64,000 nucleotides of DNA from Terrimonas ginsenosidimutans (GCF_022012415.1 NZ_JAKLTR010000018.1:62001-126000); one strand, 5' to 3'. Counted from the stretch's first letter, positions 1 to 9,006 are shown. Numbers and translations: made by a program. Notes: generated from the sequence alone by a model not told the origin.

Positions 1-68
1 TTTTCAATTAACAATCATTCACGCGGGAACAGGTCAAAAAATCATACCAGTGTGCCGGGATGTTTTTA

Positions 69-1184
69 TCAGCTGCATTTCTCCAGGATCCCGAGCAGTA
101 GCCGCTCTTTCGGGCTGAAATCCCCCTTGTGTGTACTTTTTTTGCCACAGTTACGGATGCATTTCAACAGTTTCTTTTCTTCGTACAGCTGAAACAGACT
201 TGGGTGGATATAATATTTCTTGCAGATCGCCCGGGTGTTTCCCAGCCTTTCACTCACTTTGTCCAGTACTTCCAGCATGTTCTTTTTGATGAGTTTCTCG
301 TCGGGGACATCGTCCATTCCGCGCAGACATTCAAGAGCTTCGAGTGTGCCGGCCCAGGTCCGGAAATCTTTCGCCGAAAAATCCCTGCCCGCCGCTTCTT
401 TGATATACTGGTTTACCATACCTGAATCGATCGCCCTATGTTTGCTTCCATTTGTATAGAACTGGAAAAGGGTTTTGCCGGGCACTTCCCTGCACTGTTT
501 GATGATCCGGGCCAGGCGTTTGTTGTTCAGCGTGATACGATGCTCGATCCCTTTCTTACCTGTAAAAACAAAGTCGATCTTTTCTCTGCCTATTTTTACA
601 TGCCTGTCCTTAAGAGTGGTCAGCCCATAGGAACCATACAATTTCTCATATTCATTATTACCCACACGTATATATGTTTTCTCCATCAGGTCAATGGCTG
701 TGGCAACAACCTTTGTATCGCTCAGGTCGGGGGTGTTCATATCCTTTTTGATCTTCCGGCGGATCCTGGGTAAAGCCTTTCCAAACTCGAACAGGCGGTG
801 GAATTTGGTTTCGCCACGCAACTCATTCCACTTCGTATGGTAACGGTATTGTTTACGCTTGTTAAGATCGAGCCCGGTTGCCTGTATATGTCCATTGGGA
901 CTGTAACTGATCCATACATCTGACCATGAGGGTGGAATGGCCAGTTTACGGATCCGCTCCAGTTGCTTTTCTTCTTTCACTGGTTTACTCTTATAGATGT
1001 AGCTATATGCTTTTCCTTTTTTTATCCGGGAAATCCCGGGTGTTTTATCTGACACATAAATGAGCTTGGCTGCTTTCGCAGCTTTTTCATGGTCTTTATC
1101 CAGCAATAGATGCTGACGGTGGGAGAGACGGACATTTTCTTTCACGCGGGTTGATTTGCTAAGGATAGGAAAAATGAATGCCAC
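69..1184 (-). CDS. DNA topoisomerase IB (poxvirus-type)
   Basis: This 371-residue protein looks like a bacterial type IB topoisomerase, which relaxes supercoils through a 3'-phosphotyrosyl intermediate. The N-terminal part has the conserved run around IPPSWSDVWIS and GHIQATGLDLNKRKQYRYH, followed by the catalytic domain with RVGNNEY, KDRHVKI, the KDFRTWAGT stretch and a C-terminal CKKYYIHPSL in which a tyrosine is the expected nucleophile. The length matches the bacterial family (about 340-370 residues). It is a lone gene at the window edge. The N-terminal 25 residues are not clearly part of the fold, so the start is slightly uncertain. Confidence 0.93.
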   Translation of the reverse strand: MAFIFPILSKSTRVKENVRLSHRQHLLLDKDHEKAAKAAKLIYVSDKTPGISRIKKGKAYSYIYKSKPVKEEKQLERIRKLAIPPSWSDVWISYSPNGHIQATGLDLNKRKQYRYHTKWNELRGETKFHRLFEFGKALPRIRRKIKKDMNTPDLSDTKVVATAIDLMEKTYIRVGNNEYEKLYGSYGLTTLKDRHVKIGREKIDFVFTGKKGIEHRITLNNKRLARIIKQCREVPGKTLFQFYTNGSKHRAIDSGMVNQYIKEAAGRDFSAKDFRTWAGTLEALECLRGMDDVPDEKLIKKNMLEVLDKVSERLGNTRAICKKYYIHPSLFQLYEEKKLLKCIRNCGKKSTHKGDFSPKERLLLGILEKCS

Positions 1185-1348
1185 ATTTTGTGCACATCGT
1201 GAAAGCCTTAACCATGCGGGCTTTCGGGGGACATCACAGGTACGTGTTGGGGAATTTGTTGGACAGGAAAAGGGATTGTTCAGCTGAGCTTCAGCGCAAA
1301 ATGCATTGGCCCCTGATTTGAATTATGTGCAGAGTAAAAATTACTGTT

Positions 1349-1828
1349 ATGACTCAAGACACAAATCTTCATTTTATCCGGGAAAGGATCAGCGAACTCA
1401 AAAATGCTATTATGTATAATAATAGCCAGGATGTACTCCGCGTACAGAATAATATCGCCGAAGCCGTAGAGGTGGATAAAGAAGGCGTGTTATGGTTTAC
1501 CATTAAACGTCCTGCGGGTTACATGCAACAGTGCGAACAGGTGTTCCCGGCAAGACTCAATTTCTACAGGAAAGGGTTCGACTATCGTGTAGAAGTAAGT
1601 GGGAAAGCAACCGTGGTCAATTACATGTACAATGGTCACAAGGAAGATATCGTACTCTTAAGAATGGACATGAATGAGGTAGAGTACACAGAACCAAATG
1701 CAGAAAAGGCAGAGTCCCAGATCGAGAAATATGTAAAACAGGCATACAGCTGGTTCCTGCGGACGTTCTCCCTTGAGCATCGCGAGCAATCCGTTTTTCC
1801 AAAAGTTCAACATAGTACCTATGAGTAA
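1349..1828 (+). CDS. Small split-barrel-like protein, possible FMN-binding
   Basis: A 159-residue soluble protein of uncertain function. A helical start (HFIRERISELKNAIMYN) is followed by beta-rich sequence (VLWFTIKRP, FPARLNFYRKG, YRVEVSGKATVV), a pattern seen in pyridoxamine-phosphate-oxidase-like split barrels of Bacteroidota. I infer that fold only from the pattern; no cofactor residue can be proved. An earlier in-frame ATG lies at 1325, but the one at 1349 (MTQDTN) gives a more natural start. Its stop overlaps the next gene's start in ATGAGTAA, so the two genes are probably translationally coupled. Confidence 0.6.
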   Translation: MTQDTNLHFIRERISELKNAIMYNNSQDVLRVQNNIAEAVEVDKEGVLWFTIKRPAGYMQQCEQVFPARLNFYRKGFDYRVEVSGKATVVNYMYNGHKEDIVLLRMDMNEVEYTEPNAEKAESQIEKYVKQAYSWFLRTFSLEHREQSVFPKVQHSTYE

Positions 1829-2201
1829 TGCATTAAAAATAATCCAGCAGAAGATCAATGCGATCCAGTCAGGACTGCTGAAGTTCCGCGTGAAAGACAG
1901 CCCCGTTTCCTTACAGGTGAAAGCAGCCTCCGGAACCGATCATTGTTTTGATTGTGTAACGGAAGATGAAGTGAAAGGGCTGCAAAACAAACAGGTAAGA
2001 CTTGTACAGAAATACAAGGATGACTATATCTATATTACTGGAAAGGTGGAGTCTGTTGTTAAAAAAAATAAGACCATCATTTCAATCATTATACTTAAAG
2101 CATGTTGGTTTGTGCGTGCTTCAGAGGGAAGCTTAACATGGCTGGAGGAAAAACAGGTGTACGAGAGACAACCTGGAACTGCTTTGAAAATGGCTTCCTG
2201 A
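1821..2201 (+). CDS. Second small split-barrel-like protein, coupled to the upstream gene
   Basis: A 126-residue protein that starts inside the stop region of its neighbour (ATGAGTAA at 1821-1828). It has the same order of elements: an N-terminal helix (NALKIIQQKINAIQSGLL), then strands such as VRLVQKYKDDYIYITGKVESVV, which resemble LNFYRKGFDYRVEVSGKATVV in the upstream protein. I infer that the pair are distant tandem paralogs that may work together. The C-terminal 35 residues show no motif. An in-frame ATG at 1773 exists, but it lies deep in the upstream gene and is unlikely to be used. Confidence 0.55.
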   Translation: MSNALKIIQQKINAIQSGLLKFRVKDSPVSLQVKAASGTDHCFDCVTEDEVKGLQNKQVRLVQKYKDDYIYITGKVESVVKKNKTIISIIILKACWFVRASEGSLTWLEEKQVYERQPGTALKMAS

Positions 2202-2332
2202 TAAAATCGTACATTTTCCTAACGTTCTCCTTCGCCTTTGGGTATTTCTTTTGATTGACTTCACGAGGCGGCAAACACATATTCCGCGGTGGCCGGATGT
2301 CACTGAAGGATTAGCTATAGCGCGTTAGAGCT

Positions 2333-3535
2333 TTACCTGTTAAAGGAAAAAACAGGTGCATCATCATCCTTCTTTCCCCCGATCATTTGTTTGATCATTC
2401 TTGCTGCGATCACACTAAAGGTGATGCCATTCCCTCCAAATCCAAGTGCAAAGTAAGTGTGCGGTCTTTCTGGGATCGAGCCTATGTATGGTAACCCATC
2501 TTTTGTTGACGCAAATACTCCCGCCCATTTAAAATCTGTTTTAAAAGAGATCTTCGGAAATAAATCTGCGAAGGATCTCTCCAGATCTTTTGCTTTGCGG
2601 GACAGGATCTGATCCCTGTACAAAGGATCGGAGAATTCAACATCTTTGCCGCCGATGAGGATACGGCTATCATCAGTTGTCCGCAGATAGAGATACGGTG
2701 TTCTCGTTTCCCAGATCAATGCGTTCTTATGCCAGAAGTCTTTTGTTCCGAATGGTTCGCTGACGATTGCGAAGGTTGATTGCAACTCCTGAACTTTCTT
2801 CGGGATATATTTCTGCGACTCGTAACCGCAGGCGATCACGAGTTTTTTTGCCTTGATACGGCATTTCGTCGAAGTCAGCAGTTCAACTCCATTTTTCTGA
2901 TGATTAATTTGTGTGATCTCTGTATTGTCATATACTTCCGCGCCAAGATCAATACATTCTTTCAGCAGGAGGTGAGTGATCCTGTAGGCATCTGCTTCTG
3001 CGCCGTCTTTGGAAAGGATGGCGGCAGGTTTGCGGAAGCCAAAGACAGATCTAAGTTCACGTTGTTCCATCCACTGCAGATCAAATCCGGCTTCCACGCG
3101 CAGCTCATATTCTTTCTCCAGGTTTTTGACATGGGAATCGAATGAGGCAAACTGAAGACTTGGCTTCAGCGTTAGCAGTTTATCATCTTTCAATTTTTTG
3201 CAGATCTTCTGCAGATCATAGATAGCGTCCCGGCAGAGCTGGTAGCTGCGTATGGCGTGGTCCTGCCCAACTTTTTTTATAAGTTGATGGAGCGGTGTAT
3301 CGATCTCATATTGCAGCAATGCCGTGCTGGCGGCAGTGCTGCCGGTACCGGCATGCCTTCTGTCAACGATGACGACCCGATGCCCTGCCATTGTTAGTTC
3401 CCACGCAACAAGTGCTCCGCTGATACCCGCGCCAATGATCACGACATCCGATTTGATATTTTCTTGCAGCGAAGGGTAGGTGTTTATGATCCCATGGCGC
3501 AGCAGCCAGTAGGGATAGGGTGACCTGAGATCCAT
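2333..3535 (-). CDS. FAD-dependent oxidoreductase, DAO family
   Basis: A 400-residue flavoprotein of the glycine/D-amino-acid oxidase (DAO) family. Residues about 29-62 form the Rossmann dinucleotide site, with SDVVIIGAGISGALVAWEL ending in the acidic residue of VVIVDRR. The C-terminal part has GLPYIGSIPERPHTYFALGFGGNGITFS, the second FAD contact typical of the family. The substrate cannot be told; many members oxidise amines or amino acids. The gene lies 18 bp after the TspO-like gene on the same strand, and the two are probably one transcript. Confidence 0.85.
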   Translation of the reverse strand: MDLRSPYPYWLLRHGIINTYPSLQENIKSDVVIIGAGISGALVAWELTMAGHRVVIVDRRHAGTGSTAASTALLQYEIDTPLHQLIKKVGQDHAIRSYQLCRDAIYDLQKICKKLKDDKLLTLKPSLQFASFDSHVKNLEKEYELRVEAGFDLQWMEQRELRSVFGFRKPAAILSKDGAEADAYRITHLLLKECIDLGAEVYDNTEITQINHQKNGVELLTSTKCRIKAKKLVIACGYESQKYIPKKVQELQSTFAIVSEPFGTKDFWHKNALIWETRTPYLYLRTTDDSRILIGGKDVEFSDPLYRDQILSRKAKDLERSFADLFPKISFKTDFKWAGVFASTKDGLPYIGSIPERPHTYFALGFGGNGITFSVIAARMIKQMIGGKKDDDAPVFSFNR

Positions 3536-3553
3536 AAATGATATAGTATCAGA

Positions 3554-4387
3554 TTACTTCAATGAATATTTAGCCTCGGGGAAGTGTGGGCCGGGGCGGT
3601 GATATTTCAGATTCAGGATAAACTGGATGATGCAGGCAATCCCGACAATGATCATTCCCGTCCATGCCGTCATGATCAGAAGCTGATAAAGTTCGGGGGA
3701 TGAATCCTGGCGCTTCAACACTATTCCGTATAAGGCCCAGATCACCACGAGGCCGAAGCTCACGTTCTTCCGTACGAATACCATCATCAGTGTAATGCCT
3801 ACAGCAATGGCGATCATGATCACGGTCCAGCGAACTGCGCTGATCCCCATCCCGTCCCAGTTTGCGGCAACGAGATAGATGCTGGTGTTGGCGATGGTAG
3901 CAATAGAGATCCATCCCAGGTATATGCTGAGCGGCCATTGTGTGCAGACGATAGAGCCCGACTCACGCCTCCGGTCCAGGATGCCCAGTCTCATATGTAT
4001 CGCGATCAGCGAGCACAATTGCAGAATGATCATAAGCAGGGATAGGGCGATCCGGTCATTGGTCCAGAAGAAAAGCCATGACGCGGTTACGATATTATTG
4101 AAAATGAACCAGCCTCCGATGTTGGAGAGATCAACATTTGCAGGATGGTCCTTGTCATGTTTGAAGGCCATAATGATATGGTAGAGGCAGAAAACGCCCA
4201 GTGCAGTGTAAATAACTCCCCATATCGCGAAGGTGATCCCGGCGGGTGTGAAGAGGGATTCATAGCGGTCTGATACTTCTCCTACATCGCTGGCATTGAT
4301 CAGGTTGAACTGGGTCATGTAAGAGAGACATACATGTACAAGGAAGAATAAAGTATTGAAAATGGCTAGTGATTTTATCCTGTTCAT
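3554..4387 (-). CDS. TspO/MBR-like tryptophan-rich membrane protein
   Basis: A 277-residue protein with seven or eight hydrophobic segments. The stretch LFTPAGITFAIWGVIYTALG is the signature of the tryptophan-rich sensory protein (TspO/MBR) superfamily, and WPLSIYLGWISIATIANTSIY is the second typical block. It is longer than classical TspO (about 160 residues), as is usual for the Bacteroidota relatives. Classical members bind tetrapyrroles; nothing here proves that ligand. It is the first gene of a probable two-gene transcript with the downstream FAD oxidoreductase. Confidence 0.75.
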   Translation of the reverse strand: MNRIKSLAIFNTLFFLVHVCLSYMTQFNLINASDVGEVSDRYESLFTPAGITFAIWGVIYTALGVFCLYHIIMAFKHDKDHPANVDLSNIGGWFIFNNIVTASWLFFWTNDRIALSLLMIILQLCSLIAIHMRLGILDRRRESGSIVCTQWPLSIYLGWISIATIANTSIYLVAANWDGMGISAVRWTVIMIAIAVGITLMMVFVRKNVSFGLVVIWALYGIVLKRQDSSPELYQLLIMTAWTGMIIVGIACIIQFILNLKYHRPGPHFPEAKYSLK

Positions 4388-4637
4388 AACAGAGGCGTTT
4401 CATATATAACTAAAAAAATGATGCCATTCCGCAAGGTTGTACAGGAAGCGTCTTAATAGCTGCTGTTAACCCGGAGGCCGAAGGACGTAATGGAATTCCT
4501 GCTGAAATTTTTGCATCCGTTGAGGCCCTCTGCGTTTTTTGGGACAGCGCCAGACCGGATGGGACCGGTAATAAATTAGGGCAGGACTATTTTTTGTCGT
4601 AAATTGATATCAGCGCATTACTCTTCCAATCATTCTT

Positions 4638-4943
4638 ATGATAGCACACATTCAATTCCGGCACCGCGGGCAGGATATTAAATCCCTCCTGGTCTTCAAC
4701 TTCGGGGCCGTTAAAGACGTGATCGTTGTTGTTCCCCAAAATGCGGAGGTTTCAGCTGAATGTGCCAGCACTGATGAAGGTAACGAGATCATCTTCACCA
4801 GGACAGCCGGCGATGTGTGGGTTTGCCCCAAAGCGGGTATCAATCAATTTCCGGATACTTTTGCCGCACTCAGATCTGCTATGGAAGTTTACTTCAATCA
4901 GCGCAAATTTTCCTTTAAAAGACGCAGTGAGGCGTATGCATAA
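4638..4943 (+). CDS. Hypothetical 101-residue protein
   Basis: A small protein that I do not recognise. It has no signal peptide or membrane segment and is predicted to be a compact alpha/beta protein: strands IAHIQFRH, SLLVFNFG, DVIVVVPQ, NEIIFTRT and VWVCPKA precede a C-terminal helix FAALRSAMEVYFNQRKF. The regular alternation of strands and the good codon use support a real gene, although the complementary strand is also open over part of it. The sequence TATTTTTTG at 4588-4596 resembles a Bacteroidota -7 box with one extra base and could drive it. Confidence 0.5.
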   Translation: MIAHIQFRHRGQDIKSLLVFNFGAVKDVIVVVPQNAEVSAECASTDEGNEIIFTRTAGDVWVCPKAGINQFPDTFAALRSAMEVYFNQRKFSFKRRSEAYA

Positions 4944-4976
4944 AGAGCAGGTTGCAGATCTTTTTATGCGCTGACA

Positions 4977-6011
4977 CTATTTGGCTTCACTTTTCAGGGA
5001 TGACTTTCTGATTATCAGCTCAGAATTCACGATGATCGTACTCGTGGTTTTGATGTCTGAGATCCCTTTTAAATGGTTCACGAGGTTACGTGCGGCTATC
5101 TCTCCGACATTTACACCGGGATAGTCAACTGTAGTTAATCGCGGTTCTACCAGTTTACTGATCGCATCATTGTTGAATCCTACTACCGCAATGTCTTTGG
5201 GTATGTTTATTCCATGCTCTTTCAGGGTTTGCATACACACGGCTGCGGAGAAGTCGTTGGTGATAAAAGCACCGTCCGGTCTTGGTTTCATGGAAAGGAT
5301 CTGCATAGCAGCCTCCACACCGCACTGCTCACTGAGGTCTTTAATGAGTACAAGGTTTTTGCTATAGGGTATATTGCTGTCGCGCAAGGCATGTTCATAC
5401 CCGCGGTGGCGTTGTGCGTATACGTTCCGTTGAAGATTTGCGGTGACCAGCACGATCCGTTCGCAGCCCTGGTCGATCAGGTGTTTGGTTGCCTGGTAGC
5501 CGGCCGCGTAGTTATCAATGATCACTTTAGTGCTATCTCCCTGTTCTTCCACACGGTCAAAAAATATCACGGGAATACCTTTTTCTTCGTATGGTTTGAA
5601 ATGCTCAAGACTGGTAGTATCAAATGCGAGTGAAGCGATGAGCCCGTCAACCCGCTTATGAAAAAGGTTGAGTGCGTTGGCGGCTTCTTTAGTATAGCTT
5701 TCTGATGAGTGGGCAATGATCAGATCATATCCCGCTTCTGCAGTGATCTTTTCTATGCCGGACAATACGGAGGTAATGAAGTTACTGTTCAGCTCATGTA
5801 CCATCACGCCGATCGTATTGGTCTTTTGCTTGCGGAGATTGCTGGCAAAGTTATTATGGCGGTAGCCCAATTCCCTGGCGGCTTCCTGTATCCGTTTGCG
5901 TGTATTCTTGTTGATGGCGGGGTGGTCCTGCAGACCGCGGCTTACGGTTGCGGAGGATAGTTCCAGTTTCCTGGCGATATCATAGATGGTTACGTCTCTT
6001 TTTGGCTTCAT
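4977..6011 (-). CDS. LacI-family transcriptional regulator
   Basis: A 344-residue regulator. Residues 6-60 form the LacI helix-turn-helix and hinge (VTIYDIARKLELSSATVSRGL and the following LGYRHNNFASNLRKQK), and the rest is the periplasmic-binding-like effector domain (IGVMVHELNSNF, GFNNDAISKLVEPRLTTV). Such proteins repress or activate sugar genes in response to a small carbohydrate. It is divergent from a GntP-type gluconate permease 331 bp away, which makes a role in gluconate or sugar-acid uptake plausible, but the effector is not shown. I see no clear CpG-centred palindrome in that gap; a good one lies at 8834-8849. Confidence 0.9.
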   Translation of the reverse strand: MKPKRDVTIYDIARKLELSSATVSRGLQDHPAINKNTRKRIQEAARELGYRHNNFASNLRKQKTNTIGVMVHELNSNFITSVLSGIEKITAEAGYDLIIAHSSESYTKEAANALNLFHKRVDGLIASLAFDTTSLEHFKPYEEKGIPVIFFDRVEEQGDSTKVIIDNYAAGYQATKHLIDQGCERIVLVTANLQRNVYAQRHRGYEHALRDSNIPYSKNLVLIKDLSEQCGVEAAMQILSMKPRPDGAFITNDFSAAVCMQTLKEHGINIPKDIAVVGFNNDAISKLVEPRLTTVDYPGVNVGEIAARNLVNHLKGISDIKTTSTIIVNSELIIRKSSLKSEAK

Positions 6012-6342
6012 ACCTCGTGTGTTGCAAACTGTTAGGCGGCGATCACCGGTGTTGGCCGTCCGCAGGATAAAAATACCATATTTTTAGTTCTCCCATCCCG
6101 GACGCCCAATCACCCTTAATTGAGTTTCAGGCGACGGGGCGCTCATTACACTGCTGAATAAGCTAGAAATATGGACAGCTTAGGTTCTTTATTGCCTTCT
6201 TACCCTTCGGAGGCCGATCCATACGGGCGAGGCTCCAGGCAGGGTAAGAAAGAACAGAAATTGTTGCTTAACTTAACAACTTTGGCTGTCAGCGACAGTC
6301 AATGAACAACCCCAAAATCTTTCTCAGCTTAAATTCATCCGG
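6012..6342. other. Gap between LacI regulator and GntP permease, imperfect inverted repeats
   Basis: No gene is seen in these 331 bp. From about 6176 the sequence folds on itself: GACAGC (6176-6181) faces GCTGTC near 6287, and GGTTCTTT...TTCTTACCC faces GGGTAAGAAAGAAC near 6240-6253. A short perfect CTGTC-AGC-GACAG hairpin follows at about 6288-6300. This could be a structured 5' leader of the permease mRNA or a degenerate repeat element. I could not find a convincing promoter box or a CpG-centred operator for the neighbouring LacI protein. Confidence 0.4.
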
Positions 6343-7662
6343 ATGGTATTGCTTGTAGTCCTTTTCGCGATCGCACTTCAGGTGTTCCTAACTGCCAAAA
6401 AGATCAGTCCGTTCCTTTCATTGCTGATCGTCGCCATAGTAGCGGGTCTGCTGCTGCGGATGTCACCCGCGGAATTGCTGTCGTCGATGGAGAAGGGCGT
6501 GGGAAGCACATTGGGAGGCCTTGTGCTGATCATCTGTCTCGGGGCTATTCTGGGTAAATTACTTGAGGCAAGCGGAGCGGCCACCCAGATCACGTCGTCG
6601 CTCGTGAATGCGTTCGGCATAAAATATATCCAGTGGGCTGTTCTGCTGACCGGGTTCCTGGTTGGTATTCCGCTTTATTATAATGCAGGGTTCATCATCC
6701 TTGTTCCGCTGGTGTTTTCTATCGCTAAAAGAACATCGCTACCTCTTTTGTATCTCGCGATCCCGATGGCGGCTTCACTTTCTGTCACGCATTGTTTTCT
6801 TCCGCCACATCCCGGTCCGGTATTACTGGTGAATGCATTCAAAGCAGATATGGGGTTGACACTCATATACGGTCTGATCATTGGTATTCCGATCCTGGTA
6901 CTGGCTGGTCCCGGGCTTGGCAGGCTCATGCGCCAGATCAAACCGGCTTCGGGTAAATTCTTCTCTGATGAAAATGAATCGCCCTTTGATAAACTGCCCG
7001 GGGCGATAGCGAGTTTTTGTATTGCATTATTGCCGGTATTCCTGATCAGCCTGGCTGTGATCGCGGGTAATTTCCTTGAGAAAGAGAATGTTGTCCGACA
7101 GGTATTGATGTTCGTCGGAGATTCTACGATTGCATTGCTGATCACTGTAATGCTCGCCGTTTTTTATTTTGGAAGAACAAGTGGCAAGCCCACGGCTGAA
7201 CTGATGAACTGGGCTGGTAAGGCTGTCGGAGATATTGCCATGATCCTGCTCATCATCACTTCCGGTGGTGTATTCAAGCAGGTGCTGACGGATAGCGGTA
7301 CTGCGGACTATATTGCTTCCCTTAGCAGTCAATGGGCCATGCCGCCACTTGTTTTTGGGTGGCTGGTGACGGCATTGATGCGGCTGATGATCGGTTCCGC
7401 CACTGTATCCGCCATCACCGCAGCCGGGATTGTTGCGCCGCTTGTATTATCAGGAAAAGCTTCTCCGGAACTGATGGCGCTGGCTGTAGGAGCCGGAAGC
7501 GTGTTCGGATCGCATATTAACGATACTGGTTTTTGGATGTTCAAAGAGTTCTTCGGCCTTTCGTTAAAGCAAACCTTCAAGTCATGGAGTGTGATGGAAA
7601 TGGTGATCTCTGTCCTGGGGTTGATCGGTGTGCTGCTGCTGGATCTGTTCATAACAGCGTAA
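6343..7662 (+). CDS. GntP-family gluconate:H+ symporter
   Basis: A 439-residue, very hydrophobic inner-membrane protein with about 12 membrane segments. The conserved GntP features are visible: PFLSLLIVAIVAGLL near the N-terminus, MEKGVGSTLGGLVLIICLGAILGKLLE, and AAGIVAPLVLSGK with GAGSVFGSHINDTGFWMFKEFF near the C-terminus. The family imports gluconate or related sugar acids with protons. It is divergent from a LacI regulator and convergent with a Gfo/Idh/MocA oxidoreductase, which fits a sugar-acid role. The exact substrate cannot be read from the sequence. Confidence 0.9.
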   Translation: MVLLVVLFAIALQVFLTAKKISPFLSLLIVAIVAGLLLRMSPAELLSSMEKGVGSTLGGLVLIICLGAILGKLLEASGAATQITSSLVNAFGIKYIQWAVLLTGFLVGIPLYYNAGFIILVPLVFSIAKRTSLPLLYLAIPMAASLSVTHCFLPPHPGPVLLVNAFKADMGLTLIYGLIIGIPILVLAGPGLGRLMRQIKPASGKFFSDENESPFDKLPGAIASFCIALLPVFLISLAVIAGNFLEKENVVRQVLMFVGDSTIALLITVMLAVFYFGRTSGKPTAELMNWAGKAVGDIAMILLIITSGGVFKQVLTDSGTADYIASLSSQWAMPPLVFGWLVTALMRLMIGSATVSAITAAGIVAPLVLSGKASPELMALAVGAGSVFGSHINDTGFWMFKEFFGLSLKQTFKSWSVMEMVISVLGLIGVLLLDLFITA

Positions 7663-7674
7663 TAGATAATAGTA

Positions 7675-7743
7675 GCGAAGGACGCAAACTGACTGCAACG
7701 CTGAGTATTTTTTCAGCGCTTGCGGTTCCTTTATGTCCTTCGC
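7675..7743. terminator. Imperfect hairpin at convergent gene ends
   Basis: GCGAAGGAC (7675-7683) pairs with GTCCTTCGC (7735-7743), with further inner pairing around GCTGA/TCAGC and a T-run in the loop. It sits between the convergent permease and oxidoreductase genes and probably ends both transcripts. The motif AAGGACGCAAA also occurs in the perfect hairpin at 57598-57699, so this may be a degenerate member of the same repeat family. Confidence 0.55.
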
Positions 7744-7784
7744 GAGAAACTGTTACGCAAGTAGATTATATATCGTTAATGACG

Positions 7785-8786
7785 CTACAGTTCAACAGTA
7801 TCTGCCTGCGGGTATACAACTTTGATCTGCCGTCTGATCTCATCGAGTAATGTGATCAGATCAAGGCTCATCGTATGCGAATGATCTTTGCTTTCCAGTT
7901 TGTTTTCTTCGAGGCAGCGCAATACTTCTTCCGTTTCATAATGCATGCCATGACCTTCCCATGAGCAAGGATAGATGATCTTTCCTTCGCCTTCGATATT
8001 TAACTCAATGCCGGTAGCTTTTTCAAACCATGGATGATGGATCTTTATGGTTCCTTTTTCGCCTATGATCTCTGCAGGTGCATCTGAATTAGAGATCAGG
8101 GATGATTCGAGCATCGCGTAAGCGCCATCACGATACTGCAGCATCATGGAGCAGGCTTCATCGATATGTTCATCAGAAAGCTTTGCGATCGCTTTGACAG
8201 ATCGTGGTCTTCCTAACAGCAATAAGCTGAGGTAAACGGGATAGATGCCCAGGTCAAGCAATGAGCCACCACCTTTTTCAGGATCGAAATAGCGGCTGTT
8301 CTCATCCGGCGGAGCCTTGAACGTTGTGGCAGCTTTTATTGAAAGGATCTTTCCGATCATGCCCTTATTGATCATCTCCAGCGTCAGTTGAATGCTGGGA
8401 AGGAAACGGATCCACATGCCTTCCATCAGGAAGGTCTGATTGGTATTTGATGCCTCTATCAATTGCCGGCACTGGTCGGCATTGACGGTCATCGGTTTTT
8501 CGCAAAGCACCGGTATTTTTCGTTGAAGGCAATCGAGCGCCTGTTCAAAATGGTCCGGGTGCGGTGTAGCGATATAAACCACATCCGGTTGCACCTCATC
8601 AAGCCAGTGCGCGGGATCGAGGGAGTAATGCCTGATACCGAACTCTTTTGCAAAAGAGGTAGTGCTGTCTTCCGAGCGCCCAAGCAACGCTACAATTTCC
8701 TGCTTTGTTGAAAGCAAAGAAAGATCGTTTACAAAAGTGCGGGCGATGCTTCCTGGTCCGATAATGCCCCAACGCGTCGTTTTCAT
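7785..8786 (-). CDS. Gfo/Idh/MocA-family oxidoreductase
   Basis: A 333-residue NAD(P)-dependent dehydrogenase. The N-terminal Rossmann fold (TTRWGIIGPGSIARTFVNDL) leads to the family motif VLCEKPMT at about residue 95, whose lysine is the expected catalytic residue. The C-terminal half is the alpha/beta substrate domain, with GGGSLLDLGIYPV supplying the conserved aspartate region. Family members oxidise or reduce sugars, inositols or similar polyols. A perfect 16-bp palindrome typical of LacI operators lies about 50 bp upstream of the start, so the gene is probably under carbohydrate control. Confidence 0.9.
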   Translation of the reverse strand: MKTTRWGIIGPGSIARTFVNDLSLLSTKQEIVALLGRSEDSTTSFAKEFGIRHYSLDPAHWLDEVQPDVVYIATPHPDHFEQALDCLQRKIPVLCEKPMTVNADQCRQLIEASNTNQTFLMEGMWIRFLPSIQLTLEMINKGMIGKILSIKAATTFKAPPDENSRYFDPEKGGGSLLDLGIYPVYLSLLLLGRPRSVKAIAKLSDEHIDEACSMMLQYRDGAYAMLESSLISNSDAPAEIIGEKGTIKIHHPWFEKATGIELNIEGEGKIIYPCSWEGHGMHYETEEVLRCLEENKLESKDHSHTMSLDLITLLDEIRRQIKVVYPQADTVEL

Positions 8787-8833
8787 ACCTGTGATTTTGT
8801 ATAAACGCAGCTAACTATATGCCATCTTATCCA

Positions 8834-8849
8834 TGGTAAGCGCTTACCA
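8834..8849. promoter_or_regulatory. LacI-type operator palindrome
   Basis: TGGTAAGCGCTTACCA is a perfect 16-bp palindrome with the central CpG and AAGCGCTT core usual for LacI-family operators. It lies 47 bp upstream of the Gfo/Idh/MocA start. Candidate regulators in the window are the proteins at 4977-6011 and 17015-18022. A related palindrome with an AT centre is at 51697-51710. Confidence 0.7.
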
Positions 8850-8943
8850 ATATCTATTCTTATAACTTTAGCCGGACAGGCATCATTTTCAGTGTTTACC
8901 TGTAGATACAGCCAGCAAATACATGGTGTAAAAAGGAGGTATA

Positions 8944-9006
8944 ATGCCTGGAGATAAAGCGATGTGTATGCTGGAAAATAAGTCTTGTGGAATTTGTTGC
9001 CTTTAA
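8944..9006 (+). CDS. Possible 20-residue cysteine-rich small ORF with a perfect Shine-Dalgarno
   Basis: The sequence AAGGAGGT at 8933-8940 is a full match to the anti-Shine-Dalgarno and stands 3 bp before an ATG. The frame reads MPGDKAMCMLENKSCGICCL and stops at 9004-9006. Such strong sites are rare in Bacteroidota, which makes this short frame stand out. It contains four cysteines, three of them in CGICC, and could be a metal- or redox-related peptide or a leader for the cupin gene 105 bp downstream. It may equally be chance; no comparison was possible. Confidence 0.3.
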   Translation: MPGDKAMCMLENKSCGICCL

